From Hyphomicrobiales bacterium (GTDB taxonomy: Bacteria; Pseudomonadota; Alphaproteobacteria; Rhizobiales; Rhizobiaceae), in the NCBI GenBank assembly GCA_900471605.1, contig UCEY01000042.1, positions 1-37,653 of the forward strand: a stretch of 37,653 nt of DNA. Direction: 5' to 3'. Positions 27,969 to 35,684 of the stretch are shown here, piece after piece. The translations under genes were made by a program, and so were the position numbers. Each line of letters begins with the position of its first letter. Within the stretch, counting starts at the first letter, position 1. A model generated the notes under the pieces. The model made no database searches and was not told the origin of the DNA. It saw only the letters and a list, made by a program, of their open reading frames with translations.

Positions 27969-27985
27969 TTAAACGGATGTTTACC
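27969..27985. promoter_or_regulatory. CtrA-like box upstream of cpdR
   Basis: TTAA (27969-27972), seven bases, then TTTACC (27980-27985). The CtrA consensus is TTAA-N7-TTAAC, so there is one mismatch in the second half. It lies about 65 bp ahead of the cpdR start, where an activator or core-promoter-overlapping site would sit. Short AT motif, so only suggestive. Confidence 0.35.
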
Positions 27986-28049
27986 GCGCGTTGGCAGTGT
28001 AAGAGATACCGACAACTCTAAAATTTTGCATTGGATAACGGTCCTGGAG

Positions 28050-28412
28050 ATGATTCAGAAAATCCTTCTCGCCGAAGACGATAACGACATGCGTCGTTTC
28101 CTGGTGAAGGCGCTTGAAAAGGCGGGCTACAAGGTCGCGTCCTTCGACAACGGCGCGAGCGCCTATGACCGCCTGCGCGAAGAGCCCTTCTCGCTGCTCC
28201 TGACCGACATCGTCATGCCGGAAATGGACGGGATCGAGCTTGCCCGCCGGGCGACCGAACTCGACCCGGATCTCAAGGTGATGTTCATCACCGGCTTTGC
28301 GGCCGTCGCGCTGAATTCTGATTCCAAGGCTCCGAAGGACGCGAAGGTCCTGTCGAAGCCCTTCCACCTGCGCGATCTGGTGGATGAAGTGAACAAGCTG
28401 CTCGCGGCCTGA
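28050..28412 (+). CDS. cpdR: Single-domain response regulator CpdR
   Basis: A 120-residue receiver domain with no output domain. Acidic pocket AEDDND (8-13), phosphoacceptor D53 in LLTDIVMPEMDG, Thr 81 in FITGFAA and Lys 103 in VLSKPFHLRDL. The sequence is very close to alphaproteobacterial CpdR, which in Caulobacter is phosphorylated through CckA-ChpT. When unphosphorylated it recruits ClpXP to the pole to degrade CtrA and other factors; in Sinorhizobium CpdR1 is needed for normal division and bacteroid development. Start at 28050 is fixed by homology of MIQKILLAEDDND; the GGAG abuts the ATG. The open frame upstream (to 27789) is not part of it. Confidence 0.94.
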   Translation: MIQKILLAEDDNDMRRFLVKALEKAGYKVASFDNGASAYDRLREEPFSLLLTDIVMPEMDGIELARRATELDPDLKVMFITGFAAVALNSDSKAPKDAKVLSKPFHLRDLVDEVNKLLAA

Positions 28413-28475
28413 GGCCCCGAAAGCCCTGATCTGCAAGGCCTTCAAAAAACCTTCGCATTTCATGGCAAAAACCTG

Positions 28476-28504
28476 TTGACGGCCCGACCAGTCTATGGTC
28501 TATG
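28476..28504 (+). promoter_or_regulatory. Promoter of tRNA-Val
   Basis: TTGACG (28476-28481) and TCTATG (28499-28504) are 17 bases apart, giving a start near 28511, seven bases before the mature tRNA 5' end. Confidence 0.65.
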
Positions 28505-28517
28505 CGCCGCCACGGAT

Positions 28518-28592
<75 letters not shown>

Positions 28593-28610
28593 TCCAGTTC
28601 AAAACGTTAA

Positions 28611-28640
28611 GAAATCCGCTTCGGCGGATTTCTTCGTTTA
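28611..28640 (+). terminator. Rho-independent terminator after tRNA-Val
   Basis: GAAATCCGC (28611-28619) and GCGGATTTC (28624-28632), a 9-bp stem closed by a TTCG tetraloop, followed by TTCGTTT. It lies 19 bp after the tRNA. Confidence 0.85.
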
Positions 28641-28763
28641 AAGCCTCCCCGTTAACCCGCCCGTCTCGAAACGGCACAGCTGCGTCCAAAATTCTTCACC
28701 AGCCTTGCTGGCAATTTGGTCATATGCGCCTGTTACGGTGTTACGGCATCAGGGAGGGGCAGC

Positions 28764-29003
28764 ATGGCGCAGTTCAAGAATTCGGAACATCTCGTCCAGG
28801 CCGCAGCGCCGGCTTTCGAGAAGGAGTGGATGCCGGGGCAGAAGGTGCCGAATGCGGGCATCTACCGCTGTCGGACCTGCGGCGACGAGATCGTCGTCCA
28901 CAAGGACGCCGCCATCCCCCATATTCATCATGAGCATTCGCTCCTCGGCCCCGTGACCTGGAAGCTGCTCGTCTTCGCTCAGAAACACCCCTCGCGTCCC
29001 TGA
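28764..29003 (+). CDS. Small zinc-ribbon-like protein
   Basis: A 79-residue cytoplasmic protein not assigned to a named family. It starts MAQFKNSEHLVQAAAPAF, has the patch PGQKVPNAGIYRCRTCG, where the Cys pair C36 and C39 makes a CxxC knuckle, and then a His cluster (H53, H55, H56, H58 in IPHIHHEHS). Together these could bind one zinc ion in a CCHH arrangement. The P-N-A-G-I-Y-R-C pattern is shared by other small rhizobial proteins I have seen only as hypotheticals. A good ribosome site (AGGGAGG, six bases) precedes the ATG. It stands alone between the tRNA and a terminator. Confidence 0.75.
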   Translation: MAQFKNSEHLVQAAAPAFEKEWMPGQKVPNAGIYRCRTCGDEIVVHKDAAIPHIHHEHSLLGPVTWKLLVFAQKHPSRP

Positions 29004-29154
29004 CGGCTCGCATCGGCAACGGTTCCTGCTGTTTTTGAATTCGGCTCTTTTTTCGCGGGAGCGTACCGAATCGGCCGAAACCCGCCTCGCATCACGACAT
29101 GGAATGTGCCAAATGCGACCCACCGCGTCATTGATGCGGGATTTTCCCCAATTT

Positions 29155-29184
29155 GCCCCGCCCGACCTTCGGCGGGGCTTTTTT
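29155..29184 (+). terminator. Rho-independent terminator downstream of the zinc-ribbon gene
   Basis: GCCCCGCC (29155-29162) and GGCGGGGC (29171-29178), an 8-bp stem with an 8-nt loop, followed by TTTTTTG. It sits 150 bp after the zinc-ribbon stop; the intervening DNA shows no gene and no clear second promoter. Confidence 0.85.
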
Positions 29185-29246
29185 GTTCCGGGCATCTGAT
29201 TCGGCCGGGTTCCTTTAACGGGCGCCGAGCGCGTTACACCCGGCAA

Positions 29247-29420
29247 TCAGAGAATCGCATTGCCGGCGGCAAACGCGAGCACCACGAAAACCAGGAAAAC
29301 GACGAGGAAGAGGAAGAAGAGAATCTTTGCGATCCCGGCTGTCGCAGCGGAAATGCCCGAAAAGCCGAGGAAACCGGAAATCAGCGAGATGACCAGGAAG
29401 ATGAGAGCCCATTTCAGCAT
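29247..29420 (-). CDS. DUF1328/UPF0391 small membrane protein
   Basis: A 57-residue protein, almost entirely hydrophobic: MLKWALIFLVISLISGFLGF then two transmembrane segments (FSGISAATAGIAKILFFLFL and VVFLVFVVLAFAAGNAIL). This is the DUF1328 (YtjA-type) family; function unknown, often stress-induced. GAAGGA lies nine bases before the ATG. The promoter upstream is a textbook general-stress (EcfG/RpoE2) site, which agrees with the expected regulation. The frame extends to 29480 but the extra residues are not family-like. Confidence 0.88.
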   Translation of the reverse strand: MLKWALIFLVISLISGFLGFSGISAATAGIAKILFFLFLVVFLVFVVLAFAAGNAIL

Positions 29421-29451
29421 GGAATGTGTTCCTTCACGTTGATGGTCCGAT

Positions 29452-29477
29452 AACGCGAAGAAATGTTCCAGGGTTCC
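29452..29477 (-). promoter_or_regulatory. EcfG/RpoE2-type general stress promoter of the DUF1328 gene
   Basis: On the minus strand GGAAC (29473-29477), then exactly 17 bases, then CGTT (29452-29455). This matches the alphaproteobacterial general-stress sigma consensus GGAAC-N16/17-CGTT. The predicted start is about 25 nt before the ATG at 29420, leaving room for the ribosome site. Confidence 0.78.
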
Positions 29478-29510
29478 CAACAGCCCTAAGACCTTGCGGC
29501 CGGAACCGGC

Positions 29511-30539
29511 CTACCGGAAGAGATGCGCCGCGCCAGCCACGCCGATCGTCACCCTGTCGCCCGCGGACAGGGTCTCGCGGCTCGGAATGTCGAGGCGGAA
29601 TGTGAAGGCATCGCCGAGCGTGATCCGCACATCCGAAATCGGTCCGCAGAAATTGATCTCGGCGACCGTTGCGAAAACCCCGTCGCCGCCGTTTTGCGCA
29701 ACGGTGATCTGTTCGGGCCGCAGCATGATCTCGGCCTTGCCGCGATAGGCGATGTCATCGACCGGCAATACCCCGAGCGGGCTCTGGGCGCGCCCATCGG
29801 CAACCTCGGCCGGCAGCACGATCGCCTCGCCGAGGAAGGCCGCCGTCGCCACGTCCACCGGACGCGAATAGACCTCGCGCGGGCTCCCGACCTGCGCGAA
29901 TTTTCCCGCCCGCATCACCGCCACCTGGTCGGCGAAGGCAAGCGCCTCGCCCTGGTCGTGGGTCACCAAAAGCGTGGTGATGCCGGCCGCTGTCAGCACG
30001 TCGGTCACCGCCTTGCGGGTCGCGGCCCTGAGGCCGGTATCCAGCGCCGAGAAAGGCTCGTCCAGCAGCATCAGCCTCGGCTTGCGCGCCAGCGCCCTGG
30101 CAAGCGCTACGCGCTGCTGCTGGCCGCCTGAGAGCTGGTCCGGCTTGCGGGCGAGCATGGCCGGGTCGAGCCCCACCATATCCATCAGCTGGGCGATGCG
30201 GGCGTTCTTCACCGAAGCCTCCGCCTCCAGCCCGAAACCGATATTCTGCCGGATCGTCAGATGCGGAAACAGGCAGCCGTCCTGCGCGACGATGCCGATG
30301 CCGCGCTTGTGCGCCGGCACCTGGGAGCGGGCGTCGGCAAGCTGCTGGCCGGCGAACACGATGCCGCCCTCGTCCGGCGCATCGAAGCCGGCAACCAGGC
30401 GCAGAAGCGTGGTCTTGCCGCAGCCGGAAGGCCCGACGATCGCCGTGCGGCTGCCTGCGGTCACCGAAAGATCGATGCCGTCGAGGGCAGCGACGGAGCC
30501 ATACTGTTTGCGCAGTGAGGTCAGGGTAAGAAACGTCAT
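29511..30539 (-). CDS. fbpC: Ferric iron ABC transporter, ATP-binding protein
   Basis: A 342-residue ATPase. Walker A GPSGCGKTT is near residues 37-45, Q-loop QDGCLFPHLT, signature LSGGQQQRVALARAL, Walker B RLMLLDEPFSALD and switch LVTHDQGEALAFAD. The C-terminal ~100 residues form a TOBE-like regulatory domain (EIMLRPEQITVAQ). It matches the FbpC/AfuC group that energises Fe3+ uptake from periplasmic FbpA. Its ATG overlaps the permease stop (ATGA), so the two are translationally coupled. It is the last gene of fbpA-fbpB-fbpC. Confidence 0.9.
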   Translation of the reverse strand: MTFLTLTSLRKQYGSVAALDGIDLSVTAGSRTAIVGPSGCGKTTLLRLVAGFDAPDEGGIVFAGQQLADARSQVPAHKRGIGIVAQDGCLFPHLTIRQNIGFGLEAEASVKNARIAQLMDMVGLDPAMLARKPDQLSGGQQQRVALARALARKPRLMLLDEPFSALDTGLRAATRKAVTDVLTAAGITTLLVTHDQGEALAFADQVAVMRAGKFAQVGSPREVYSRPVDVATAAFLGEAIVLPAEVADGRAQSPLGVLPVDDIAYRGKAEIMLRPEQITVAQNGGDGVFATVAEINFCGPISDVRITLGDAFTFRLDIPSRETLSAGDRVTIGVAGAAHLFR

Positions 30540-32104
30540 CGCCCGGCGATCTTTTTCGATTGATGGTGGAGAAGAAAGGTGAGCGGCAGCGAGAAGGCGA
30601 CCATCAGCACCGCATAGGGCGCCGCACCGGCATAGTCGATCTCGCCGGTCAGCGCCCAGAAGGCCATGGCGAGCGTGCGGGTGCCGTTCGGCGCCAGCAT
30701 CTGGCTGGCGGTCAGTTCGTTCATGATGCCGAGCGAGGAGAGCGCCACGCCCGCCGCAGCCCCCGGCGCCGCAAGCCGGATGGTGGTCGCGAGCAGCGCA
30801 TTGCCCGGCGAACGGCCGAGGCTTGCCGCCGCCTGTTCGATCTCGACCGGCACCTGTGCAATACTGGCGCGCAGGCTCACCAGCGCGCGCGGCAAAAACA
30901 TCACCACATAGGCAAGCACGATGGTCGCAACGCTCTGGTAGAGCGGCAGCATGGCCCGCACGGTGATGGTCACCAGCGCCAGCGCCACGACGACGCCCGG
31001 CATCGAGCTCGCGAGATAATAGCACCCTTCCAGGAACCGGCTGGCGCGGGTCGGCCGGCGCACCGAAAGCCAGGCAATCGGCACGGCGGCGGCCGTCGTC
31101 GCAAGCCCGCCGATCAGGCAGATGGCGAGCGTCTGCCAAAGCGCCAGCCCCACCTCGTCAAGCCGCCATACGCCGGCCCCGCCGGCGATCAGCCAGCGGC
31201 TGAGGGTCAGCACCGGAACGCCGAGCGCAAACGCGGCCGTCACGGCGGGCAGGAGGAGAGCGACGTATTTCCATTTGCCGAGCCTTGCGATCTTCGGCCG
31301 GCGGGCGACGCCGGGCCCAAGCCGCGCATACCGGCTGCGGCCGCGCAACGAGGCTTCAAGGCCGAGCAGCACGAAGCAGCAAAGCACCAGCACCAGCGCC
31401 AGCATATAGGCGGCAACGCCGTTATAGGTCGACTGGAACTGGTCGATGATCGCGGTCGTGAATGTGTCGAAGCGGATCATCGCAAACAGCCCGTATTCGG
31501 CAAGCAGATGCAGGCCGACCAGCAGCGCGCCGCCGCAAAGCGCGAGCCTGAGCTGCGGCAGCACGACGCGCCGGAAGACGGCAAACGGCGCAAGCCCGAG
31601 CGAGGCCGCCTGGTCCTCCAGCGCCGGGTCGAGCAGCCGGAAGGCCGCCGAAAGAGGGAGATAGAGAAACGGAAAATAGGCGACGACCGAGATCGCCACG
31701 CCGGCCGGCAATCCGTTGAAGCCGGGCCACAACCCGATCCAGGCATAGGAATGCACGAAAGCCGGGACCGCGAGCGGCGTGACGCAGAGCCACGACCAGA
31801 ACCGCGCGCCCGGCAGGTCCGAGCGCTCCGTCAGCCAGGCGAGCGAAACGCCGAGCACGGCGCAGATCGGAATGGTCAGGACGACGAGAAGGACGGTATT
31901 GACGAGCAGATCGCCGACCCGGGAACGGAAGATCAGCTGCAAGGCCGTCTCCCAGCCGGTGACGACGGTGGCCCAGAGCACGAAGCCGAGCGGCAGAAGC
32001 GCCAGCAGCGCCACCACGACCGCGATCGTCAGCGTCCAGGACGATGCCGCCGGCAGGCGGGGTCGCGGAGCGATCGTGATCCTGGTCTCTGTGGTGGAAG
32101 TCAT
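30536..32104 (-). CDS. fbpB: Ferric iron ABC transporter, fused double permease
   Basis: About 522 residues from the ATG at 32104, with around twelve membrane helices. Two tandem BPD_transp_1 domains are present. The EAA-type loops are recognisable: ALEDQAASLGLAPFAVFRRV in the first half and VEIEQAAASLGRSPGNALLA in the second. This is the single-chain FbpB architecture. In-frame ATGs at 32155 and 32128 lie within or before a perfect hairpin (32122-32152); starting at 32104 leaves the hairpin untranslated and is preferred. Its stop overlaps fbpC. Iron specificity is inferred from the neighbours; thiamine uptake (ThiP) is a less likely alternative. Confidence 0.88.
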   Translation of the reverse strand: MTSTTETRITIAPRPRLPAASSWTLTIAVVVALLALLPLGFVLWATVVTGWETALQLIFRSRVGDLLVNTVLLVVLTIPICAVLGVSLAWLTERSDLPGARFWSWLCVTPLAVPAFVHSYAWIGLWPGFNGLPAGVAISVVAYFPFLYLPLSAAFRLLDPALEDQAASLGLAPFAVFRRVVLPQLRLALCGGALLVGLHLLAEYGLFAMIRFDTFTTAIIDQFQSTYNGVAAYMLALVLVLCCFVLLGLEASLRGRSRYARLGPGVARRPKIARLGKWKYVALLLPAVTAAFALGVPVLTLSRWLIAGGAGVWRLDEVGLALWQTLAICLIGGLATTAAAVPIAWLSVRRPTRASRFLEGCYYLASSMPGVVVALALVTITVRAMLPLYQSVATIVLAYVVMFLPRALVSLRASIAQVPVEIEQAAASLGRSPGNALLATTIRLAAPGAAAGVALSSLGIMNELTASQMLAPNGTRTLAMAFWALTGEIDYAGAAPYAVLMVAFSLPLTFLLHHQSKKIAGR

Positions 32105-32121
32105 TGCCGGTCCGAAAAGAT

Positions 32122-32152
32122 GAGACATCGCAGGTACGCCCTGCGATGTCTC
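32122..32152 (-). promoter_or_regulatory. Perfect 13-bp hairpin between fbpA and fbpB
   Basis: GAGACATCGCAGG (32122-32134) and CCTGCGATGTCTC (32140-32152) are exact complements with a 5-nt loop. No T-tract follows on the minus strand. It lies 25 bp after the fbpA stop and 18 bp before the fbpB start. In binding-protein operons such stems protect the upstream mRNA from 3' exonucleases or attenuate transcription, giving more binding protein than permease; that role is inferred here. Confidence 0.7.
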
Positions 32153-32176
32153 CATGCAACTGGTATCGGCCGCTTT

Positions 32177-33190
32177 TTAGAGCAGGCCGGCGGCGGTCAT
32201 CATGTCGGTGACCTTGGCATTGTTGAGCGTCGACGGCTCGACCTTCGGCGCCTGGAGATCGGCGATCGGGGTCAGGGCCTTGTTGGAAGCCTCGCCCTTG
32301 CCGACGGCGTATTCAAAGGAGGTGCCGTCGCGCAGAACCTTCTGGCCACCCTTGCCGGTCACCCACTTGAGGAAGGCCTGGGCCTGTTCCTTGTGCTTGG
32401 AGGAAGCAAGGATGCCGCCGCCCGAGATCGACACGAAGGCGCCCGGATCCTGGTTCTTGAAATAGTGCATGCCGACGTTCTTGGTGTTCTCGCCGGTCTT
32501 CGCCACGTCGCCGAAATAGTAGTAGTGATAGATCAGCGCGCCTTCGAACTGGCCGGCATTGACCGCCTTCATGGCAGTCGAGTTGCCACGGATCGGGGTT
32601 GCATTTTCCTTCATGCCCTTCAGCCAGGCGGCGGTCGCTTCTTCGCCCTTGAGCTGCAGCAGCGCACCGACGATCGCCTGGAAATCGGCGCCCGACGGAG
32701 AAGCCGTCCAGCGGCCCTTCCATTCCGGCTTGGCAAGGTCGAGCATCGACTTCGGCAGCTTGTCTTCGGTCAGCTTGGTCTTGTCATAGGCAAAAACGGT
32801 CGAGCGGGCGGCGATGCCGACCCAGTTGCCGTTGGCCGGATGGAAACCCGGCAGAACCTGGTCGAGTGTCGCCTTTTCGATCGGCGCAAACAGGCCCTTG
32901 CCGTCGACCAGCACCATGGCCGGCGAATTTTCGGTCAGGAACACGTCGGCCGGCGAATTGGCGCCTTCCTGAACGATCTGGTTGGCGATTTCGAGGTCGC
33001 TGCCCTGGCGGATGGTGACGACGATGCCGGTCTCTTCCGTGAAGGCCTTCGCCCATTCCTTGGTCAGCCCTTCATGCTGGGCATTGTAGATGGTGAGGCT
33101 GTCGGCCACCTGCGCCGAAGCCGGCGAGGAAAGGGCGAGAACGGAAAAGGCCAGGGCAACGCCCGCGGCCAAGCTGAATGCAGTCTTCAA
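32177..33190 (-). CDS. fbpA: Ferric iron ABC transporter, periplasmic binding protein
   Basis: A 337-residue periplasmic protein. The signal peptide MKTAFSLAAGVALAFSVLAL... ends near ASA-Q (about residue 26). The binding-protein body starts LTIYNAQHEGLTKEWAKAF. The iron-coordinating tyrosine cluster is YHYYYFGD at 221-228, as in FbpA/AfuA class ferric-binding proteins, with NSTAMKAVNAG before it. The start codon is TTG at 33190; GGAGG five bases upstream fixes it, and no in-frame ATG lies close enough. First gene of fbpABC; the sigma-70 type promoter at 33229-33257 fits. No RirA or Irr box was identified. Confidence 0.9.
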   Translation of the reverse strand: MKTAFSLAAGVALAFSVLALSSPASAQVADSLTIYNAQHEGLTKEWAKAFTEETGIVVTIRQGSDLEIANQIVQEGANSPADVFLTENSPAMVLVDGKGLFAPIEKATLDQVLPGFHPANGNWVGIAARSTVFAYDKTKLTEDKLPKSMLDLAKPEWKGRWTASPSGADFQAIVGALLQLKGEEATAAWLKGMKENATPIRGNSTAMKAVNAGQFEGALIYHYYYFGDVAKTGENTKNVGMHYFKNQDPGAFVSISGGGILASSKHKEQAQAFLKWVTGKGGQKVLRDGTSFEYAVGKGEASNKALTPIADLQAPKVEPSTLNNAKVTDMMTAAGLL

Positions 33191-33228
33191 GATCGCCTCC
33201 GCAAGAAGTCAGGAATTTGACGAGGCCG

Positions 33229-33257
33229 TCTTAACCAAAGCAGAGATTTGCGGTCAA
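33229..33257 (-). promoter_or_regulatory. Candidate fbpA promoter
   Basis: On the minus strand TTGACC (33252-33257) and TTAAGA (33229-33234) are 17 bases apart, giving a start about 32 nt before the TTG start of fbpA. Between 33265 and 33315 the DNA is AT-rich with an imperfect dyad TGTAA...TTACA (CGTTTGTTACA against TGTAATGTAAACG), a possible regulator site. Confidence 0.5.
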
Positions 33258-33476
33258 GTTTATTTCCGCCTAATATGTAACAAACGCGTGACTTCCGTTT
33301 ACATTACAGGGAGATAACAACATCAGGCCAAACTGTCGCGGTCTCGGTGCACCCCCTATCGCCATAGGCCGTGTCCCACGCACAGTTGCCGGCAACAACG
33401 TCCATCAGCATCGACGCGGATATCCGCGCGGGCGCACGAATCAGCTATGGCTCTTTCGAACACATCGGGAACGGGC

Positions 33477-35546
33477 ATGGCTGTTGCTTATCTGGAAAAG
33501 CTGAACGACGCGCAGCGGCGCGCGGTGGAGCATGGCGCGGACGTGCCGAACGGCGGCGCGGCCGGCCCGCTTCTGGTCATCGCCGGTGCCGGTTCCGGCA
33601 AGACCAACACGCTCGCCCACCGCGTCGCGCATCTGATCGTCTCGGGCGCCGACCCGCGCCGCATCCTGCTGATGACCTTTTCCCGCCGCGCGGCTTCGGA
33701 AATGGGCCGCCGCGTCGAGCGCATTTGCGCCCAGGTGCTCGGCGCCAATGCCGGCATCATGACCGATGCGCTCGCCTGGGCCGGCACCTTCCACGGCATC
33801 GGCGCCCGCCTGCTGCGCCTCCATGCCGACCAGATCGGCCTCGACCACGACTTCACCATCCACGACCGGGAAGATTCCGCCGACCTGATGAACCTGGTGC
33901 GCCACGAACTCGGCTTCTCGAAGACCGAGAACCGGTTTCCGACCAAGGGCACCTGCCTGCAGATCTATTCGCGCGCCGTGAATTCCGAAACCCCGCTCGA
34001 CGAGGTGCTGAAACTGCATTTCCCCTGGTGCGCCACCTGGGAACCGCAGCTGCGCGAACTGTTCGCCTCCTATGTCGAGGCCAAGCAGGCCCAGAACGTG
34101 CTGGATTACGACGACCTCCTCCTCTACTGGGCGCAGATGATGAGCGAACCGGCGATTGCTGAGGATGTCGGCGGCCGTTTCGACCATGTCCTCGTTGACG
34201 AATACCAGGATACCAACCGCCTGCAATCGTCGATCCTGATGGCGATGAAGCCCGGCGGCATCGGTCTGACCGTCGTCGGCGACGACGCCCAGTCGATCTA
34301 TTCCTTCCGCGCCGCGACGATCCGCAACATCCTCGACTTCCCCAACACCTTCGACCCGCCGGCCAATATCGTCACCCTCGACCGCAACTACCGTTCGACC
34401 AGCACGATCCTCGCCGCCGCCAACGGCGTCATCGACCTCGCCCGCGAGCGTTTTACCAAGAACCTGTGGACCGACCGGCAGTCGGAGGAGCGCCCTCGCC
34501 TCGTCGCCGTCAAGGACGAGACCGAGCAGGCCAACTACATCGTCGAGAAGATTCTCGAAAACCGCGAGACCGGGATGACGCTGAAACAGCAGGCAGTGCT
34601 GTTTCGCTCCTCGCATCATTCCGGCCCGCTTGAAGTCGAGCTCACCCGCCGCAACATCCCTTTCGTGAAATTCGGCGGCCTGAAATTTTTGGACAGCGCC
34701 CATGTCAAGGACATGCTGGCGGCCCTGCGTTTCGCCCAGAACCCGCGCGATCGCGTCGCTGGCTTCCGGCTGATGCAGCTCATCCCCGGCATCGGGCCCC
34801 AGACGGCCGGAAAAATCCTCGACGCCATCGCCGCCGACCCGGAACCGCTGGCAGCCCTGCAGGAAATCCCAGCCCCGCCGCGCTCCGGTGCCGACTGGCC
34901 CGCCTTCGTCGAGATGCTCGCCGCCGTCCGCAAGGGCCAGGGCTGGCCCTCAGAGATCGGCCTTGCCCGCCTCTGGTACGAGCCGCATCTGTCCCGCATC
35001 CACGAGGATGCCGAGACCCGCAAGGCCGACCTGCTGCAGCTCGAACAGATCGCCTCGGGTTATACGTCCCGCGAACGCTTCCTCACCGAACTGACCCTCG
35101 ATCCGCCGGATGCGACCAGCGCCGAATCCGGTACGCCCCTGCTCGACGAGGATTACCTGATCCTCTCGACCATCCATTCCTCCAAAGGGCAGGAATGGCG
35201 TTCGGTCTTCCTGCTCAACTGCGTCGACGGCTGCATCCCCTCCGATCTCGGCGTCGGCTCGACCGCCGAGATCGAGGAGGAGCGCCGCCTCCTCTACGTG
35301 GCGATGACCCGCGCCAAGGACCATCTGCACCTGATGACGCCGCAGCGTTTCTTCGTGCACGGCCAGGCCTCGCAGGGCGACCGGCACGTCTATGCGGCCC
35401 GCACCCGTTTCATCCCGGCCACCCTGCTGCAATTCTTCGAAACCGCCGCCTGGCCGGTCGTCGCGCCGATGTCCGACGCCGAACGCCAGGCCCGCCACCA
35501 GGTGCGCATCGACGTCACCGCCCGCATGCGCGGCATGTGGCGATAG
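33477..35546 (+). CDS. UvrD/Rep-family ATP-dependent DNA helicase
   Basis: A 689-residue SF1A helicase. Walker A VIAGAGSGKTNTL (about 34-46), motif II VDEYQDTN, motif III VVGDDAQSIYSFRAA, motif IV LDRNYRSTS, motif V LSTIHSSKGQEWRSVFLLN and motif VI RRLLYVAMTRAKDHL are all present, so it should be an active 3'-5' helicase. It is shorter than UvrD (about 720) and has no UvrD-type C-terminal Tudor-like tail; the rhizobial branch has no assigned role beyond repair or replication restart. The ATG at 33447 would add ten residues; M at 33477 (MAVAYLEKLNDAQRRAVEHG) matches the usual family start. Divergent from fbpA. Confidence 0.92.
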   Translation: MAVAYLEKLNDAQRRAVEHGADVPNGGAAGPLLVIAGAGSGKTNTLAHRVAHLIVSGADPRRILLMTFSRRAASEMGRRVERICAQVLGANAGIMTDALAWAGTFHGIGARLLRLHADQIGLDHDFTIHDREDSADLMNLVRHELGFSKTENRFPTKGTCLQIYSRAVNSETPLDEVLKLHFPWCATWEPQLRELFASYVEAKQAQNVLDYDDLLLYWAQMMSEPAIAEDVGGRFDHVLVDEYQDTNRLQSSILMAMKPGGIGLTVVGDDAQSIYSFRAATIRNILDFPNTFDPPANIVTLDRNYRSTSTILAAANGVIDLARERFTKNLWTDRQSEERPRLVAVKDETEQANYIVEKILENRETGMTLKQQAVLFRSSHHSGPLEVELTRRNIPFVKFGGLKFLDSAHVKDMLAALRFAQNPRDRVAGFRLMQLIPGIGPQTAGKILDAIAADPEPLAALQEIPAPPRSGADWPAFVEMLAAVRKGQGWPSEIGLARLWYEPHLSRIHEDAETRKADLLQLEQIASGYTSRERFLTELTLDPPDATSAESGTPLLDEDYLILSTIHSSKGQEWRSVFLLNCVDGCIPSDLGVGSTAEIEEERRLLYVAMTRAKDHLHLMTPQRFFVHGQASQGDRHVYAARTRFIPATLLQFFETAAWPVVAPMSDAERQARHQVRIDVTARMRGMWR

Positions 35547-35684
35547 GCAGCCCGAAAATCATACCGGTCGTCATAAGCTTTGGACACGATTGTGGGATGA
35601 GCCGTCATCAGCCGATTGCAACAGCCGGGTAAGCCGGCGCCTGTCTGCATGTGAGGCCTGGATATACCGGAGGATCGAATTCGC

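Noticed and set aside
30560..33220. 886-codon open frame on the plus strand opposite fbpB/fbpA
   Set aside because: Arg/His/Asp-rich composition without domains, antisense to clear transporter genes; a product of high third-position GC.
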